A stretch of 64,000 bases of DNA from CAVQGZ01 sp942491665 (GCA_942491665.1 CALOBR010000020.1:62001-126000); one strand, 5' to 3'; shown: positions 54,401 through 63,210, numbered from the stretch's first letter. A program made the numbers and translations. Notes: a model not told the origin generated them from the sequence alone.

Positions 54401-54624
54401 GCTCCGGTGACGTCGGCCCCCTCGACGAGGTCGGGCCGCTCGCGTCGCACGAGGCGCCAGGTGCCGTTCAGCGACTGGAACCACGGGCTGGCTTCACGGC
54501 CGTGCCGTGCGCTGGCCTCGTCCGGGCAGGGGTACGCAGTGGCGCGAGCCGGTAGCCGACCGATATGCACCACCTCGGGACGAGCCCACGTACAGGGGCC
54601 GAACACCTCGAGAACGCCGGTCAT
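51475..54624 (-). CDS. Beta-galactosidase, GH2 LacZ type
   Basis: Hydrolyses beta-galactosides such as lactose in the cytosol. 1049 residues from ATG 54624, typical LacZ length. Domain order: sugar-binding jelly roll (FQSLNGTWRL to WWQAGLPREVLLL), immunoglobulin-like domain, TIM barrel with IQGVNRHDDHPDRGPAVTAD, and the C-terminal Bgal small-chain domain. The acid/base Glu lies in VIGWSLGNESGYGP (about residue 476) and the nucleophile in MVLCEYSHAMGTTNGG (about 549), matching E. coli 461 and 537. The ATG overlaps the alpha-galactosidase stop (ATGA). Last gene of the galactoside operon. Confidence 0.95.
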   Translation of the reverse strand: MTGVLEVFGPCTWARPEVVHIGRLPARATAYPCPDEASARHGREASPWFQSLNGTWRLVRRERPDLVEGADVTGATEGENWHEVAVPGVWTMAGLGDDPAYLNLVYPWDLDTDSAPGLEAPAIPDDNPTVVYRRSFTLPDAWGSRRTVLHVGAALSGLYVFVNGHPVGMAKPGHLPSEFDVSAAVRTGANDLALVVTRWSDASWIEDQDQWWQAGLPREVLLLSTDNVYLADLATTSDVRNGVGHLDLAAHVGSPGRLEPGWAVEASVETLAGEPVALTDASVLAGDIPRFDGASHASATVWAHAWPGQVAQLRAEIPSVAVWTAETPHRYRVLVSLRDPSGEVVEVSSLVVGFRSVRVTDRQLLLAEQPVRIQGVNRHDDHPDRGPAVTADDIRGDMLMMKAANINAVRTSHYPNDPALYDLCDELGLWVLDEADVESHGRTASLTQTATFDAHILDRVQRMVVRDRHHPSVIGWSLGNESGYGPVHDAASAWIHRVDPGRFVHYEGCHRLDAGSVPGPATDVACPMYPSIEQVQAWSDGDDSRPMVLCEYSHAMGTTNGGLDEYWALFEPGTGVQGGFVWEWADHSLRRDGRLVVGGGFGEPDHDGAFCADGLVDADRRPHAGLTELTWLGRPVRVALDGDPAGEGGLTVRVSNERFHRDVSDLWASWAVRADGVVVASGPLDLPPLGPRDSRAVTIDASPPLADLVGGATEAHLDVVTRQRDATAWAPAGHVVAWDQHPLPVPAPTARRLPSVECVLDVVPGPSGWDAVRMDGVDVLGRLGATLWRAPTDNDGTVGGPAWQRGRAGDWHSWGLDRLEAQWEAPVVSDYDGVLRVEASGRLVSPTGFGLATWSRTVTAPRSGPLRIDEAVVIPDAFADVPRVGAVVEVADGLDDVEWWGLGPHECYPDRRASAVVGRHQRHVEQMAEPLVHPQEHGTRVEVRELALSGAAGRLVAAADPDGPLLAFRVGRDRDPDLEASALAADLPSRTGCELHIDVAVRGVGTGACGPDTREASRVGPGTYRWTWWVGAPGPAADETVDKAASTSP

Positions 54625-56747
54625 GCCGCGGTCACCTCCAGGAGAAGAATCTGCTCGGGCCACATCGCCGGCATGGCCAGCCCAGCGTCGGCGAGCGCGC
54701 CACCGCAGAGCCGTACCGGGCCGGGCAACCAGGGTGGAGAGCCGACGGCGGGCGGGGTACCGGCGGGGTCGAGCGCCACGACGGTGTAGGTGGTCGAGCG
54801 GCTCAACCCCGGCAGCCGAACGGGTGGTGGCGGTGAGAACACACTGGTGCAGACGCTGGCAACCGCGAACACCGCGTGGTCGAGGTGCTCGGAGACGACG
54901 CCGTGCACCAGCCGGGACGGGTCGGGGTCGTCGGCACGGACGACCTGCCCACCGTGCAGCAGCGGACGCAGGCGCTTGTAGAGCGTGATCCACCTGGTGA
55001 GCTCGGCTCGGTCCGCCTCGTCGGCCGAGGCGATGTCCCACTCGATGCCGAAGTGCCCGAACAGGGCCGTGCCTGCGCGCAACGACAGGTTGTGGCGACG
55101 CCCGGTGGTGTGCGACGCGTCTGGTCCGACGTGGGCGCCGAGCATCTCCGGCGGCACGATCAGGCCGGTCCACCGCTGGATCTGTTGGCGCTCCAGGGCG
55201 TCGTTGCAGTCGCTGGCCCATACCCGGTCGGTGCGTTGCAGGATCTCCAGGTCGACGCGCCCGCCACCGGAGGCGCACGACTCGATCTCCAGCCCGGGGT
55301 GCCGAGTGCGCAGCTCATCCATCAGCCGGTACACCGCAAGGGTTTGCCGGCGTACCCCCGGCTCGCCTCCTGGGCTGTGCCCAGCGTCCACGAGCACCCG
55401 GTTGTGGTCCCACTTGAGAAAGGCGATCGGGTACTGCACAAGTAGGGCGTCCAGGTGGTCCAGCAGGTAGTCGTAGGCGGCTGCGTGGCCGAGGTCGAGC
55501 ACCTGCTGGTGCCGCGACGCAGGTGGAACCCGGTTGCCGGTGCCCAGCAGCCAGTCGGGGTGGGCCCGCGCGAGGTCGGAGTCGGGGTTGACCATCTCCG
55601 GCTCGACCCACAGGCCGAGCTCCATGCCCAGACCCTGGACGTGCTCGGTCAGAGGGTGCAGGCCGTCGGGCCAGGCCACCGGGTCGACCGTCCAGTCACC
55701 GAGCCCGGCGGTGTCGTCCCGCCGTCCGCGGAACCAGCCGTCATCGAGCACGAACCGCTCAACGCCGACGGCCGCGGCAGTGTCGGCCAGTCGGGTGAGC
55801 GTGGCCAGGTCGTGGTCGAAGTAGACGGCTTCCCAGGTGTTGAGCACGACCGGCCGTGTCCGGTGGGGATGGCTGTCGCGATCGCGGAGCCAGCGATGAA
55901 TGCGCGAGGAGACCTCGTCGAGCCCGTCGCCGTACGACGCGACGAGCCACGGGCCCTCGTACGTCTCCCCCGGACCGAGCTGAACCTCACCGCTGAGCAG
56001 CAGCTCGCCCCCACCGAGGACGGTCGTCGCGGTCGGCAGTCGCTCGACGTAGGTGCGCTGGTTGCCGCTGTAGGCCACGTGCACCGCCCACACCGGCCCA
56101 TGGCGAAACCCGAAGCCCGGCCGCCCCACGCACAGCAGCGTCGGCGAGTCGTGCCCCGTCCGGCCAGACCGGATGTCGCGGACGTGCGCACCGACCAGCA
56201 CCGGGCCCCGCTGCGGGCTCCGCTCACGGGTCCAACGGCCGGTGAGGTCGAGCATCTCGCCGGCCTCAGCGGGGACGGGCAACGCGGCGACGAGCCCGTC
56301 GACGGTGAACGTGCTGTGCGCGTCGTCGTTGGTCACGGTGGCCCGCACGCGCAGCAGCCCCGACACCTCGAGCCTGATCTCGCACGTCAGCGACACCAGT
56401 GCCACCGGGTCACTCGCCTTCACCACGACCGAGCCGCCGAGAGTGCCGGCCGACGTCACGTCCACCTCTGTGCTCGCCAGCAACGGCGACCAGTCGCGGC
56501 CGTCACGATGCCCCCGCAGCCCCGGCAGGCCGAGCCAGCCGCGGCTGTGCTGGGGGACGACCTCGGCGACGACCGGCACGTCCAGCCCCGCCGGCACGAC
56601 GGCAGGGGTCATGGCTCGGGCCAGGTCGGCGACCTCCGCGTCATGCCCCAGATCGGCCCCCCAGTGAAGCACCCGAGGTAGGTGGTCACCGCCGACGTCC
56701 ACGAGCAGCGAGACGCCCGCGGCCCGAAGGTGGACCAGATCGGTCAC
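54621..56747 (-). CDS. Alpha-galactosidase, GH36
   Basis: Releases alpha-linked galactose from raffinose-, melibiose- or stachyose-type sugars. 708 residues from GTG 56747, the size of group I GH36 enzymes. An N-terminal beta-sandwich precedes the barrel. The barrel has LNTWEAVYFDHD, ERFVLDDGWFRGRRDD, LGLWVEPEMVNPDSDL, the nucleophile Asp in AFLKWDHNR (about 445), ESCASGGGRVDLEILQRTD and the acid/base Asp in WASDCNDALERQQIQ (about 514). There is no signal peptide, so it is cytosolic. It overlaps the permease stop (GTGA) and the LacZ start (ATGA), so the three are translationally coupled. Confidence 0.95.
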   Translation of the reverse strand: MTDLVHLRAAGVSLLVDVGGDHLPRVLHWGADLGHDAEVADLARAMTPAVVPAGLDVPVVAEVVPQHSRGWLGLPGLRGHRDGRDWSPLLASTEVDVTSAGTLGGSVVVKASDPVALVSLTCEIRLEVSGLLRVRATVTNDDAHSTFTVDGLVAALPVPAEAGEMLDLTGRWTRERSPQRGPVLVGAHVRDIRSGRTGHDSPTLLCVGRPGFGFRHGPVWAVHVAYSGNQRTYVERLPTATTVLGGGELLLSGEVQLGPGETYEGPWLVASYGDGLDEVSSRIHRWLRDRDSHPHRTRPVVLNTWEAVYFDHDLATLTRLADTAAAVGVERFVLDDGWFRGRRDDTAGLGDWTVDPVAWPDGLHPLTEHVQGLGMELGLWVEPEMVNPDSDLARAHPDWLLGTGNRVPPASRHQQVLDLGHAAAYDYLLDHLDALLVQYPIAFLKWDHNRVLVDAGHSPGGEPGVRRQTLAVYRLMDELRTRHPGLEIESCASGGGRVDLEILQRTDRVWASDCNDALERQQIQRWTGLIVPPEMLGAHVGPDASHTTGRRHNLSLRAGTALFGHFGIEWDIASADEADRAELTRWITLYKRLRPLLHGGQVVRADDPDPSRLVHGVVSEHLDHAVFAVASVCTSVFSPPPPVRLPGLSRSTTYTVVALDPAGTPPAVGSPPWLPGPVRLCGGALADAGLAMPAMWPEQILLLEVTAA

Positions 56748-57664
56748 CCCTTGGCCGAGCCCATCGTCAGGCCGCTCACGAACTGCTTGCGCAGCACGAA
56801 GAACACGGCGAGCGTGGGGATGGCGATGATGACCGACCCCGCAGCGACCAGGTTGATGTCGGTGAAGAACGTGCCACGCATGTTGTTCAACGACGACGTG
56901 ATGGGGAACTTCGAGGAGTCCTGCAGCAAGACCGTCGCCCAGAAGAACTCGTTGTAGATCCACGTCGTCTGCAGCACGGCCAGCGCCGCCAGGGCCGGCC
57001 TCACCAGCGGCAGCGTGAGCTGGAAGTACTGCCGCCAGACCGACGCACCGTCGACCTCAGCCGCCTCGTACATCTCTCGGGGCAGTGTCTTCATGTAGTT
57101 GCTCAGCACGAAGGCACAGAACCCGGTCTGGAACGCCACGTTGACCAGAATCAGTCCGAGGTGGGTGTTGAGCATGTTCCCGTTCGGGTTGAGCCACTCC
57201 GGTACCGGGATCGCCAGGAACATCCGGAAGACCGGCACCAGCAGGGCCTGCGGGGGCAGCAGGTTGGCCGCCAGGAACAGGGCGAGCATCGTGAGGTTGA
57301 ACTTGAACGAGTACCGGGACAGCACGAATGCGAACATCGACGCCAGCACGAGCGTCAGCAGCACCGCGGGGACGGTGATGATGAGCGTGTTCTGGAAGGA
57401 CTGCGCCATGTTGCCGCGGTCCCAGGCCTGGACGTAGTTGTCGAACGTCCACCCTCCCAAGGACAGGTAGCCGTTGGCCTGGGTGTACTCGTAGCTGCGC
57501 AGCGACTGCGCCAGCGCGTACAGCAGGGGGAACAACCAGGCCAGCGACAGGAAGGTCAGCAGGCCGTAGGTCAGCACCTTGTTCTGCTGCTTCTGGCCCG
57601 GGTAGCTGACCTGGCTGTCCGCGGCCTTCTTCTGCTTGCGTGACGGCGCTGCGATGGCACTCAT
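56744..57664 (-). CDS. Carbohydrate ABC transporter permease (MalG/MsmG type)
   Basis: 306 residues, six helices, CUT1 family. The EAA coupling motif is YEAAEVDGASVWRQYFQLTL PL (cytoplasmic loop between helices 4 and 5). A preceding FVLSNYMKTLPRE and following ALAVLQTTWIYNEFFWATVL fit the family. The N-terminal 25 residues are Lys/Gln-rich and cytoplasmic. It overlaps the upstream permease by four bases (ATGA). Imports the galactosides handled by the two glycosidases. No ATPase gene is in the cluster, so a shared MsiK-like ATPase is probably used. Confidence 0.93.
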   Translation of the reverse strand: MSAIAAPSRKQKKAADSQVSYPGQKQQNKVLTYGLLTFLSLAWLFPLLYALAQSLRSYEYTQANGYLSLGGWTFDNYVQAWDRGNMAQSFQNTLIITVPAVLLTLVLASMFAFVLSRYSFKFNLTMLALFLAANLLPPQALLVPVFRMFLAIPVPEWLNPNGNMLNTHLGLILVNVAFQTGFCAFVLSNYMKTLPREMYEAAEVDGASVWRQYFQLTLPLVRPALAALAVLQTTWIYNEFFWATVLLQDSSKFPITSSLNNMRGTFFTDINLVAAGSVIIAIPTLAVFFVLRKQFVSGLTMGSAKG

Positions 57665-58638
57665 CGGGAACCTCCGGGCTCGTCCTTCATGACCACCCGC
57701 AAGTAGATGATGACGAAGACTGTGGAGATGAGCAGCATGATCGTGGCCAAGGCGGATGCGAAGCCGATGCGACTGGCTTCGCCACTGACGTTCTGGGTCA
57801 CCAGCGCTGCGATCAGCTCCAACCCGTTGCGACCCTTGTTGATCACCCAGACGATGTCGAACGCACGCAGCGACTCGATCACGGTGATCACCAGGACGAT
57901 GATGTTGATGGGCTTCATCACCGGGAAGATGATCTTGAAGAACGTCTGTCGCTCGGTGCAGCCGTCCATCAGTGCGGCTTCCCGCAGGGCGACGTCGACG
58001 CCCTTCAGCCCGGCCAGGTAGATCAGCATGATGTAGCCGGTGTGCCGCCAGCCCTGGGCGACGAGAACGGCGTAGAAGTTGACGCTCGGGTCGCCGTACC
58101 AGTCGGTCGTCCCGCCGGTGACGGCGTTGATCAGACCCTGGTCACGCGAGTAGATGAGCTGCCAGATGAAGCCCGTGAGGGCCAGCGACAGCACCACCGG
58201 CATGAAGAACGACGTCTCGTAGAACCAGCTGTACCGCAGCTGGCGGTCCAGCAGCACCGCGAGATACATCCCGAGCACCGTGGGCACCGTGAACAGGAAG
58301 ACCAGCATGACGACGTTGTTCTGGATGGCCGGCCAGAACGGTGGGTAGATGGTGACGGCGTTGACGTAGTTGTCGGTGCCGATCCACTCGATCTGGTCCA
58401 GCCCGCCGATACCGTTCCACTTGCCGAAGCTCAAGATGACGGTCGCGATGGCCGGGAAGACCACCAAGACGAGAACAAGGACCAGCGGTACACCGAGGAA
58501 GAAGCCGACGACCATCTTGTCTTTGCGACCCAGCTTCTTGAGATCGCTGACCTTCTTCAGCCGCTTGGGCTTCTTGCGGCCGCCGTCCCCGCCCGTGCTG
58601 AGCGGGGACTCGACCGTCGCGGGTGCAGCCGTGGCCAC
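57661..58638 (-). CDS. Carbohydrate ABC transporter permease (MalF/MsmF type)
   Basis: 325 residues from GTG 58638. A Lys-rich cytoplasmic N-terminus (KKPKRLKKVSDLKKLGRKDK) precedes VVGFFLGVPLVLVLVLVVFP and five further helices. The EAA motif is REAALMDGCTERQTFFKIIF P with the partner loop LIYLAGLKGVDVAL. A large periplasmic loop after helix 1 (GIGGLDQIEWIGTDNYVNAV) is typical. Partner of the MalG-type permease; starts 12 bp after the binding-protein gene. Confidence 0.93.
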   Translation of the reverse strand: MATAAPATVESPLSTGGDGGRKKPKRLKKVSDLKKLGRKDKMVVGFFLGVPLVLVLVLVVFPAIATVILSFGKWNGIGGLDQIEWIGTDNYVNAVTIYPPFWPAIQNNVVMLVFLFTVPTVLGMYLAVLLDRQLRYSWFYETSFFMPVVLSLALTGFIWQLIYSRDQGLINAVTGGTTDWYGDPSVNFYAVLVAQGWRHTGYIMLIYLAGLKGVDVALREAALMDGCTERQTFFKIIFPVMKPINIIVLVITVIESLRAFDIVWVINKGRNGLELIAALVTQNVSGEASRIGFASALATIMLLISTVFVIIYLRVVMKDEPGGSR

Positions 58639-58650
58639 GAGAACCGACTC

Positions 58651-60027
58651 CTAGCCGAAGATCGTCTGTGCTTGAGCTTCCATGTCGGCCAGGATTGAAT
58701 CGGCGTCTCCTGGGGTCTGCAGGAAGTTCTGCAGCGACGGGATCACGACGGTTGCCGCGAAGCCGGAGTCGGTGTCCCGGTCGAGGAACTGGGCGATCGA
58801 CTCGGCGGAGGCGATCAACTCGGCGCCTGCCTGCTGGACCTCGCCCAGCTCGGAAGTGTCAGCGTCAGCGTTCGCCCACAGCTGCGGGTACCCACCCGCG
58901 GACTGAGCATCGCCGTTGGCAGGACTGCCGAGCCAGGCCAGGAAGTTGCTGGCGCCCTCCAGGTTCTTCGGGTTCGCTGCCATGGCGTAGCCGTCGATCG
59001 GTGCGTCGATGGCGCCCTTGCCGATGGCCGGGTCGATCTCGGGGAACGGGAACAGGGCGAAGTCGTCGATCTCTTCGGCGATGGCCGGGGTGTCGGTGAT
59101 GGCGAACTGCCCGAAGTAGTACATGCCGGTCTCGTTCTTCTGGAACGCCGTCGCTGCCTCCTGCCAGGTTCGGCCAAGCGGGTCTGGCTGCATGATCGGT
59201 AGCAGCTCGGCCCACTCCGCGAAGACCGCCTTGACCGGGTCGCTGTCCCACGCCTCGTTGTGCCTCATGAGACTCATGTGGAAGTCGTAGCCGTTGATAC
59301 GCATGTTGAGGATGTCGAAGGTGCCCATCGCGGGCCAGCCGTCCTTGTCCGAGAACGACATGGGAATGATCCCGGCCGACTCCATCTCCGCGGCGAGGGC
59401 CTTCAGCTCGTCAAGGGTCTCCGGGGGCGTCCAGCCGTTCTCGTCCCACAGGCTCTTGCGGTAGTACACGGCCCAGGGGTAGTTCTGCTCCGGGATGAAG
59501 TACTGCTTGCCGTCCTCACCGGTGGACGCGGCCTTGAACCCCTCCGACATCTGGTCGGTCGGGAAGATGTCGGAGATGTCGCGGAAGAGGCCGTCGGCGG
59601 CGAACTGCTGCATGCGGTACCCGGCGAACCAGGTGAATACGTCGTCCGGGTTGGACTGGACGTAGTTGTTGAACTGCTCCTGGAACGTGTTGTGGTCGAC
59701 TGCATTGGTCTTGACCGTGTTGCCCGACTCGGCCTGGTAGGCGTCGACCGCAACGACTCGACGGTCGTAGGCGGGACCGCTGCCGTCACCCTCGTTGAGC
59801 CCGAACGTGATCTCCTGTCCGCCTGCAGCGGCGCCCGCGTCGCTGGTCGACGTGCTGCCAGACGTGGAGTCGTCGGTTCCACAGGCAGCGAGCAGCCCTG
59901 GGACTGCCAGTCCCGCACCGACCATGCCGGCACCACGCAAGAACGATCGCCGCGGCACGCTTGCTCCAGCCACGCTGGGCGGGATCATTCGGGCGAGGTA
60001 GTCGGACTCGCTACGGGGCTTGGACAT
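58651..60027 (-). CDS. Galactoside-binding lipoprotein of the ABC importer (Tat signal)
   Basis: Extracellular solute-binding protein family 1. 458 residues from ATG 60027, preceded by GAGGGAGG. The signal peptide has a twin-arginine motif SVPRRSFLRG, a hydrophobic core and the lipobox GLLAAC, so it is probably Tat-exported and then lipidated. A Ser/Thr/Gly linker follows. Mature landmarks: VDAYQAESGNTVKTNAVDHN, FIPEQNYPWAVYYRKSLWDE, APIDGYAMAANPKNLEGASN. First gene of the operon; divergent from the DeoR-type regulator. Confidence 0.93.
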   Translation of the reverse strand: MSKPRSESDYLARMIPPSVAGASVPRRSFLRGAGMVGAGLAVPGLLAACGTDDSTSGSTSTSDAGAAAGGQEITFGLNEGDGSGPAYDRRVVAVDAYQAESGNTVKTNAVDHNTFQEQFNNYVQSNPDDVFTWFAGYRMQQFAADGLFRDISDIFPTDQMSEGFKAASTGEDGKQYFIPEQNYPWAVYYRKSLWDENGWTPPETLDELKALAAEMESAGIIPMSFSDKDGWPAMGTFDILNMRINGYDFHMSLMRHNEAWDSDPVKAVFAEWAELLPIMQPDPLGRTWQEAATAFQKNETGMYYFGQFAITDTPAIAEEIDDFALFPFPEIDPAIGKGAIDAPIDGYAMAANPKNLEGASNFLAWLGSPANGDAQSAGGYPQLWANADADTSELGEVQQAGAELIASAESIAQFLDRDTDSGFAATVVIPSLQNFLQTPGDADSILADMEAQAQTIFG

Positions 60028-60323
60028 GGGTGCCTCCCTCGGCGCATCTGCCACGGAGCAGACCTCCGCAGCTGAACCTGTTCGAACAATGAACAACATC
60101 GTTCGCGATGTGATCACCTTCTTGACTGGTGGCAGCCATGTCAAGGGCCTTGCGGACCTCGAATGCAACAAACTGGCAACGAATCGCCCGGGCTCGTGGG
60201 CACCGGTGCCCACTGACGGACATCTTCACAGGTATTCATGTCGCTTTGTGTGCCAAATGTGTTGACATCGCCACGCCCTGTGGCAGACTGAGACGTCCGC
60301 CCGAGTGAGTGAGGGGGTGCGCA
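60028..60323. promoter_or_regulatory. Divergent control region of the galactoside locus with several palindromes
   Basis: Holds TGTTCGAACA (60079-60088, perfect 10-bp palindrome), then GAAC-N6-GTTC (60092-60105), which together look like a tandem operator. An 18-bp perfect palindrome with outer bases GTGGGCACC / GGTGCCCAC lies at 60196-60213. The region is clearly less GC-rich than the flanking genes. These are the best candidates for binding by the adjacent DeoR-type regulator. Confidence 0.6.
60262..60289 (+). promoter_or_regulatory. Promoter of the DeoR-type regulator gene
   Basis: TTGACA (60262-60267), 16-nt spacer, CAGACT (60284-60289). This is the clearest -35/-10 pair in the window, 35 bp before GTG 60324, with GAGGGGG as ribosome site. 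Confidence 0.55.
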
Positions 60324-61112
60324 GTGCTCGCCTCGGAACGTCAGGCTCGCATCGTGGGCGAGGTCAAGAAGCGGGGCGCCGTTCGGGTGGCGGTGCTGTC
60401 AGACATCTTCGGCGTGTCCGACATGACTATCCGTCGCGACCTCGACGTGCTGTCGGGCCAAGGGCTGCTGGACAAAGTGCACGGCGGGGCAACGGCGCCG
60501 TCCTCCCTGAGCACGGATGAACCGGGCTTCGAGGCCAAGTGGGTTCACGAGCAGGACGAGAAGGCCGCCATCGCCGCGGAAGCCGCCGGTCTTGTTCGGC
60601 CCGGTATGGCCATCGGCCTGTCCGCGGGCACCACTACCTGGGCCCTTGCCCAGCGCCTCACCGAGGTTGCCCAGCTCACGGTGGTCACGAACAGCATGCA
60701 GGTGGCCCAAGTCTTCCAGGGCGAGGCGGCTCCCATGCGTACCGTCATCCTCACTGGAGGAGTGCGCACTCCGTCCGATGCCTTGGTCGGACCCGTCGCC
60801 GTGGCGTCGCTGCGCCAGCTGCACCTGGATGTGCTCTTCCTCGGAGTACATGGGATGACCGAGCGCGCGGGCTTCTCCACCCCCAACTTCCTCGAGGCCG
60901 ATGTCAACCGTGCGTTCGTCGAGGCGGCTCACCAGCTCGTCGTGCTCGCCGACCACACCAAATGGGGGAAGGTCGGGCTCTCAAGCATTGCGCCCCTGGA
61001 AGCCGCTGACATCGTCATCACAGATGAGGCACTGGAACGAACGGCACAAGACAGGATGCGCGATCTGGTCGGCGACCTTCGGCTCGTTGACGTGACGGCT
61101 CCGGCATCGTGA
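60324..61112 (+). CDS. DeoR/GlpR-family transcriptional regulator
   Basis: 262 residues from GTG 60324. The DeoR HTH is SERQARIVGEVKKRGAVRVA then FGVSDMTIRRDLDVLSGQGL and KVHGGA. The C-terminal sugar-phosphate isomerase-like effector domain has AIGLSAGTTTWALAQRL (phosphate-binding SxGTT), TVVTNSMQVAQVF, VILTGG and VLADHTKWGKVG. Such regulators sense a phosphorylated sugar intermediate. Its position, next to galT and divergent from the importer genes, suggests control of both arms. It overlaps galT by four bases (GTGA). Confidence 0.93.
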   Translation: MLASERQARIVGEVKKRGAVRVAVLSDIFGVSDMTIRRDLDVLSGQGLLDKVHGGATAPSSLSTDEPGFEAKWVHEQDEKAAIAAEAAGLVRPGMAIGLSAGTTTWALAQRLTEVAQLTVVTNSMQVAQVFQGEAAPMRTVILTGGVRTPSDALVGPVAVASLRQLHLDVLFLGVHGMTERAGFSTPNFLEADVNRAFVEAAHQLVVLADHTKWGKVGLSSIAPLEAADIVITDEALERTAQDRMRDLVGDLRLVDVTAPAS

Positions 61113-62215
61113 ACATCGCCTCCGGTCACCTCGCCGACGGGCGCGAGATCCTGTTCTTCGACCGGTCCAACGTCGAGCGGCCGATCGTGGATAGTCGCGA
61201 CCTACCGCCAGTACGCACGTCCGCGGAGATCCGCTACGACGCCACGGCGGACGAGTGGGTGGCGGTCACCGCCCACCGCCAGACGCGTACCCACCTGCCA
61301 CCGACGCAGCTCTGCCCGTTGTGCCCGTCCACGGCCGACCGGCCCACCGAGATCCCTGAGCCCGACTACGACGTGGTCGTGTTCGAGAACCGCTTTCCCA
61401 GCTTCGCCGTCCAGTCCGCACAGGGCTGGGAGCCCTCGTCGGACGACCCCCTCGACCAGCGCCGCCCGGCAGTCGGGCGCTGCGAGGTGGTGTGCTTCTC
61501 GCCGCGCCATGATGCCTCGTTCGCCGACCTCGACATCGACCAGGCCAGGGTCGTCGTCGATGCCTGGGCGCATCGGACGGAGGAGCTGTCGGCGCTCCCC
61601 GACGTGGCCCTCGTCTTCTGCTTCGAGAATCGGGGCCCAGAGATCGGCGTCACGCTCCCGCATCCGCACGGGCAGATCTACGCCTACCCGTTCGTCCCGC
61701 CGGCGACCGAGAAGATGCTGGTCGCAGCTCGACGGCACCGCGACCGCACGGGCGGCAACCTGTTCGGCGACGTGCTCGCGTCCGAGCTCAAGGCCGACGT
61801 CCGGGTCGTGCTGCAGTCCGAGCAGTGGGTCGCCTTCGTCCCGGTTGCCGCTCGGTGGCCGGTCGAGGTGCACCTCTACCCGCGGCGCCAGGTTCCCGAT
61901 CTGGCTGCGCTGAGCGAAGCGGAGCGCGATGACCTCGCCTCGTCCTACTTGGTTCTGTTGCGCGCGCTCGACAACCTGTTTGGCGTCCCACTGCCCTACA
62001 TCGCGGCCTGGTACCCGGCCCCCACCCGCACGGACCGAGACCTTGCGTGGCTGCACCTGCGCCTGATGTCGATCAGGCGAGCCCCCGACAAGCTGAAGTA
62101 CCTGGCTGGCTCGGAGTCGGCCATGGGCGCCTTCATCAACGACATCGCGCCCGAAGACATGGCCGCCCGGATTCGCTCCGCGATTGGCGTCGACCCGCTC
62201 GCTACCCTCACGTGA
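61109..62215 (+). CDS. galT: Galactose-1-phosphate uridylyltransferase
   Basis: Leloir pathway: UDP-glucose + Gal-1-P to Glc-1-P + UDP-galactose. 368 residues. The zinc-site pair CPLCPS, VFENRFPSFAV, and the active-site loop FENRGPEIGVTLPHPHGQIY with the nucleophilic His of HPH are present, along with WPVEVHLYPRRQVPDLAALS. GTG start coupled to the regulator. galE follows after 22 bp. Confidence 0.95.
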   Translation: MNIASGHLADGREILFFDRSNVERPIVDSRDLPPVRTSAEIRYDATADEWVAVTAHRQTRTHLPPTQLCPLCPSTADRPTEIPEPDYDVVVFENRFPSFAVQSAQGWEPSSDDPLDQRRPAVGRCEVVCFSPRHDASFADLDIDQARVVVDAWAHRTEELSALPDVALVFCFENRGPEIGVTLPHPHGQIYAYPFVPPATEKMLVAARRHRDRTGGNLFGDVLASELKADVRVVLQSEQWVAFVPVAARWPVEVHLYPRRQVPDLAALSEAERDDLASSYLVLLRALDNLFGVPLPYIAAWYPAPTRTDRDLAWLHLRLMSIRRAPDKLKYLAGSESAMGAFINDIAPEDMAARIRSAIGVDPLATLT

Positions 62216-62237
62216 CGTCGTCGACGAAGGGACGCAC

Positions 62238-63185
62238 ATGAAATTGCTCGTCACTGGTGGGGCCGGATACATCGGGTCGGTCGTCGCCACCCAGCTGCTC
62301 AGCGCCGGGCATGAGGTGGTGGTGCTCGACAACCTCGACACCGGGCATCGTGACGCCGTCCCTGAGGGCGCCACCTACGTACAGGCCCGCATCGACGAGG
62401 CCGAAGATGTGCTGGCCGACGGCATCGAGGCCGTCGTGCACTTCGCGGCCAAGTCGCTCGTGGGCGAGTCCGTCGCGGCCCCGGAGATCTACTGGCGCAA
62501 CAACGTCGTGGGCAGCCTGGCGCTGCTCGATGCCATGCGCCGCACCGGCGTCGGGCGGATCGTGTTCTCGTCCACCGCAGCCACCTACGGCGAGCCGGAC
62601 GTGAGCCCGATCACCGAAGACACCCCGGCCGTCCCCATCAACCCGTACGGGCAGACCAAGCTGGCCGTCGACAACATGCTGTCCGGCGAGGCCGCAGCAC
62701 ACGGGCTGGCCGCGGTGTCGCTGCGCTACTTCAACGTCGGTGGGGCCTTCGCCGACCGCGGCGAGCGCCATGTGCCGGAGACCCATCTGATACCCAACGT
62801 GCTTGCCGTTGCCACGGGAGACCGCGAGCAGGTCGCCATCTTCGGCACCGACTACCCCACCCGCGACGGCACCGCGGTGCGCGACTACCTCCACGTCGAA
62901 GACCTCGGACGAGCGCACCTGCTGGCACTGGAGAAGGCGGTGCCCGGGGAGCACCTCATCTGCAACCTCGGCACCGGTACGGGCTACACAGTGCGCGAGG
63001 TGGTGCAGGCCTGCCGGACCGTCACCGGGCACGCGATCCCGGCAGTCGAGCAGCCCCGTCGCGCCGGTGACCCCCCCGAGCTCGTGGCGTCGAACGCACG
63101 CGCTGCCGAGCGGCTCGGGTGGACGGTCGAGCACGGGCTGGAGCAGATCGTCACCGACGCCTGGGACTTCATCTCGTCCACCTGA
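62238..63185 (+). CDS. galE: UDP-glucose 4-epimerase
   Basis: Interconverts UDP-galactose and UDP-glucose. 315 residues from ATG 62238 (ribosome site GAAGGGA). NAD site MKLLVTGGAGYIGSVVATQL, VVHFAAKSLVGESVAAPEIY, catalytic Ser in IVFSSTAATYGEP and YxxxK in NPYGQTKLAVDN. GTAVRDYLHVEDLGRAH is the substrate-side signature. Last gene of the DeoR-galT-galE operon; no galactokinase gene lies in the window. Confidence 0.95.
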   Translation: MKLLVTGGAGYIGSVVATQLLSAGHEVVVLDNLDTGHRDAVPEGATYVQARIDEAEDVLADGIEAVVHFAAKSLVGESVAAPEIYWRNNVVGSLALLDAMRRTGVGRIVFSSTAATYGEPDVSPITEDTPAVPINPYGQTKLAVDNMLSGEAAAHGLAAVSLRYFNVGGAFADRGERHVPETHLIPNVLAVATGDREQVAIFGTDYPTRDGTAVRDYLHVEDLGRAHLLALEKAVPGEHLICNLGTGTGYTVREVVQACRTVTGHAIPAVEQPRRAGDPPELVASNARAAERLGWTVEHGLEQIVTDAWDFISST

Positions 63186-63210
63186 ACCGAGGCATCTCGC
63201 CCACGCACGC

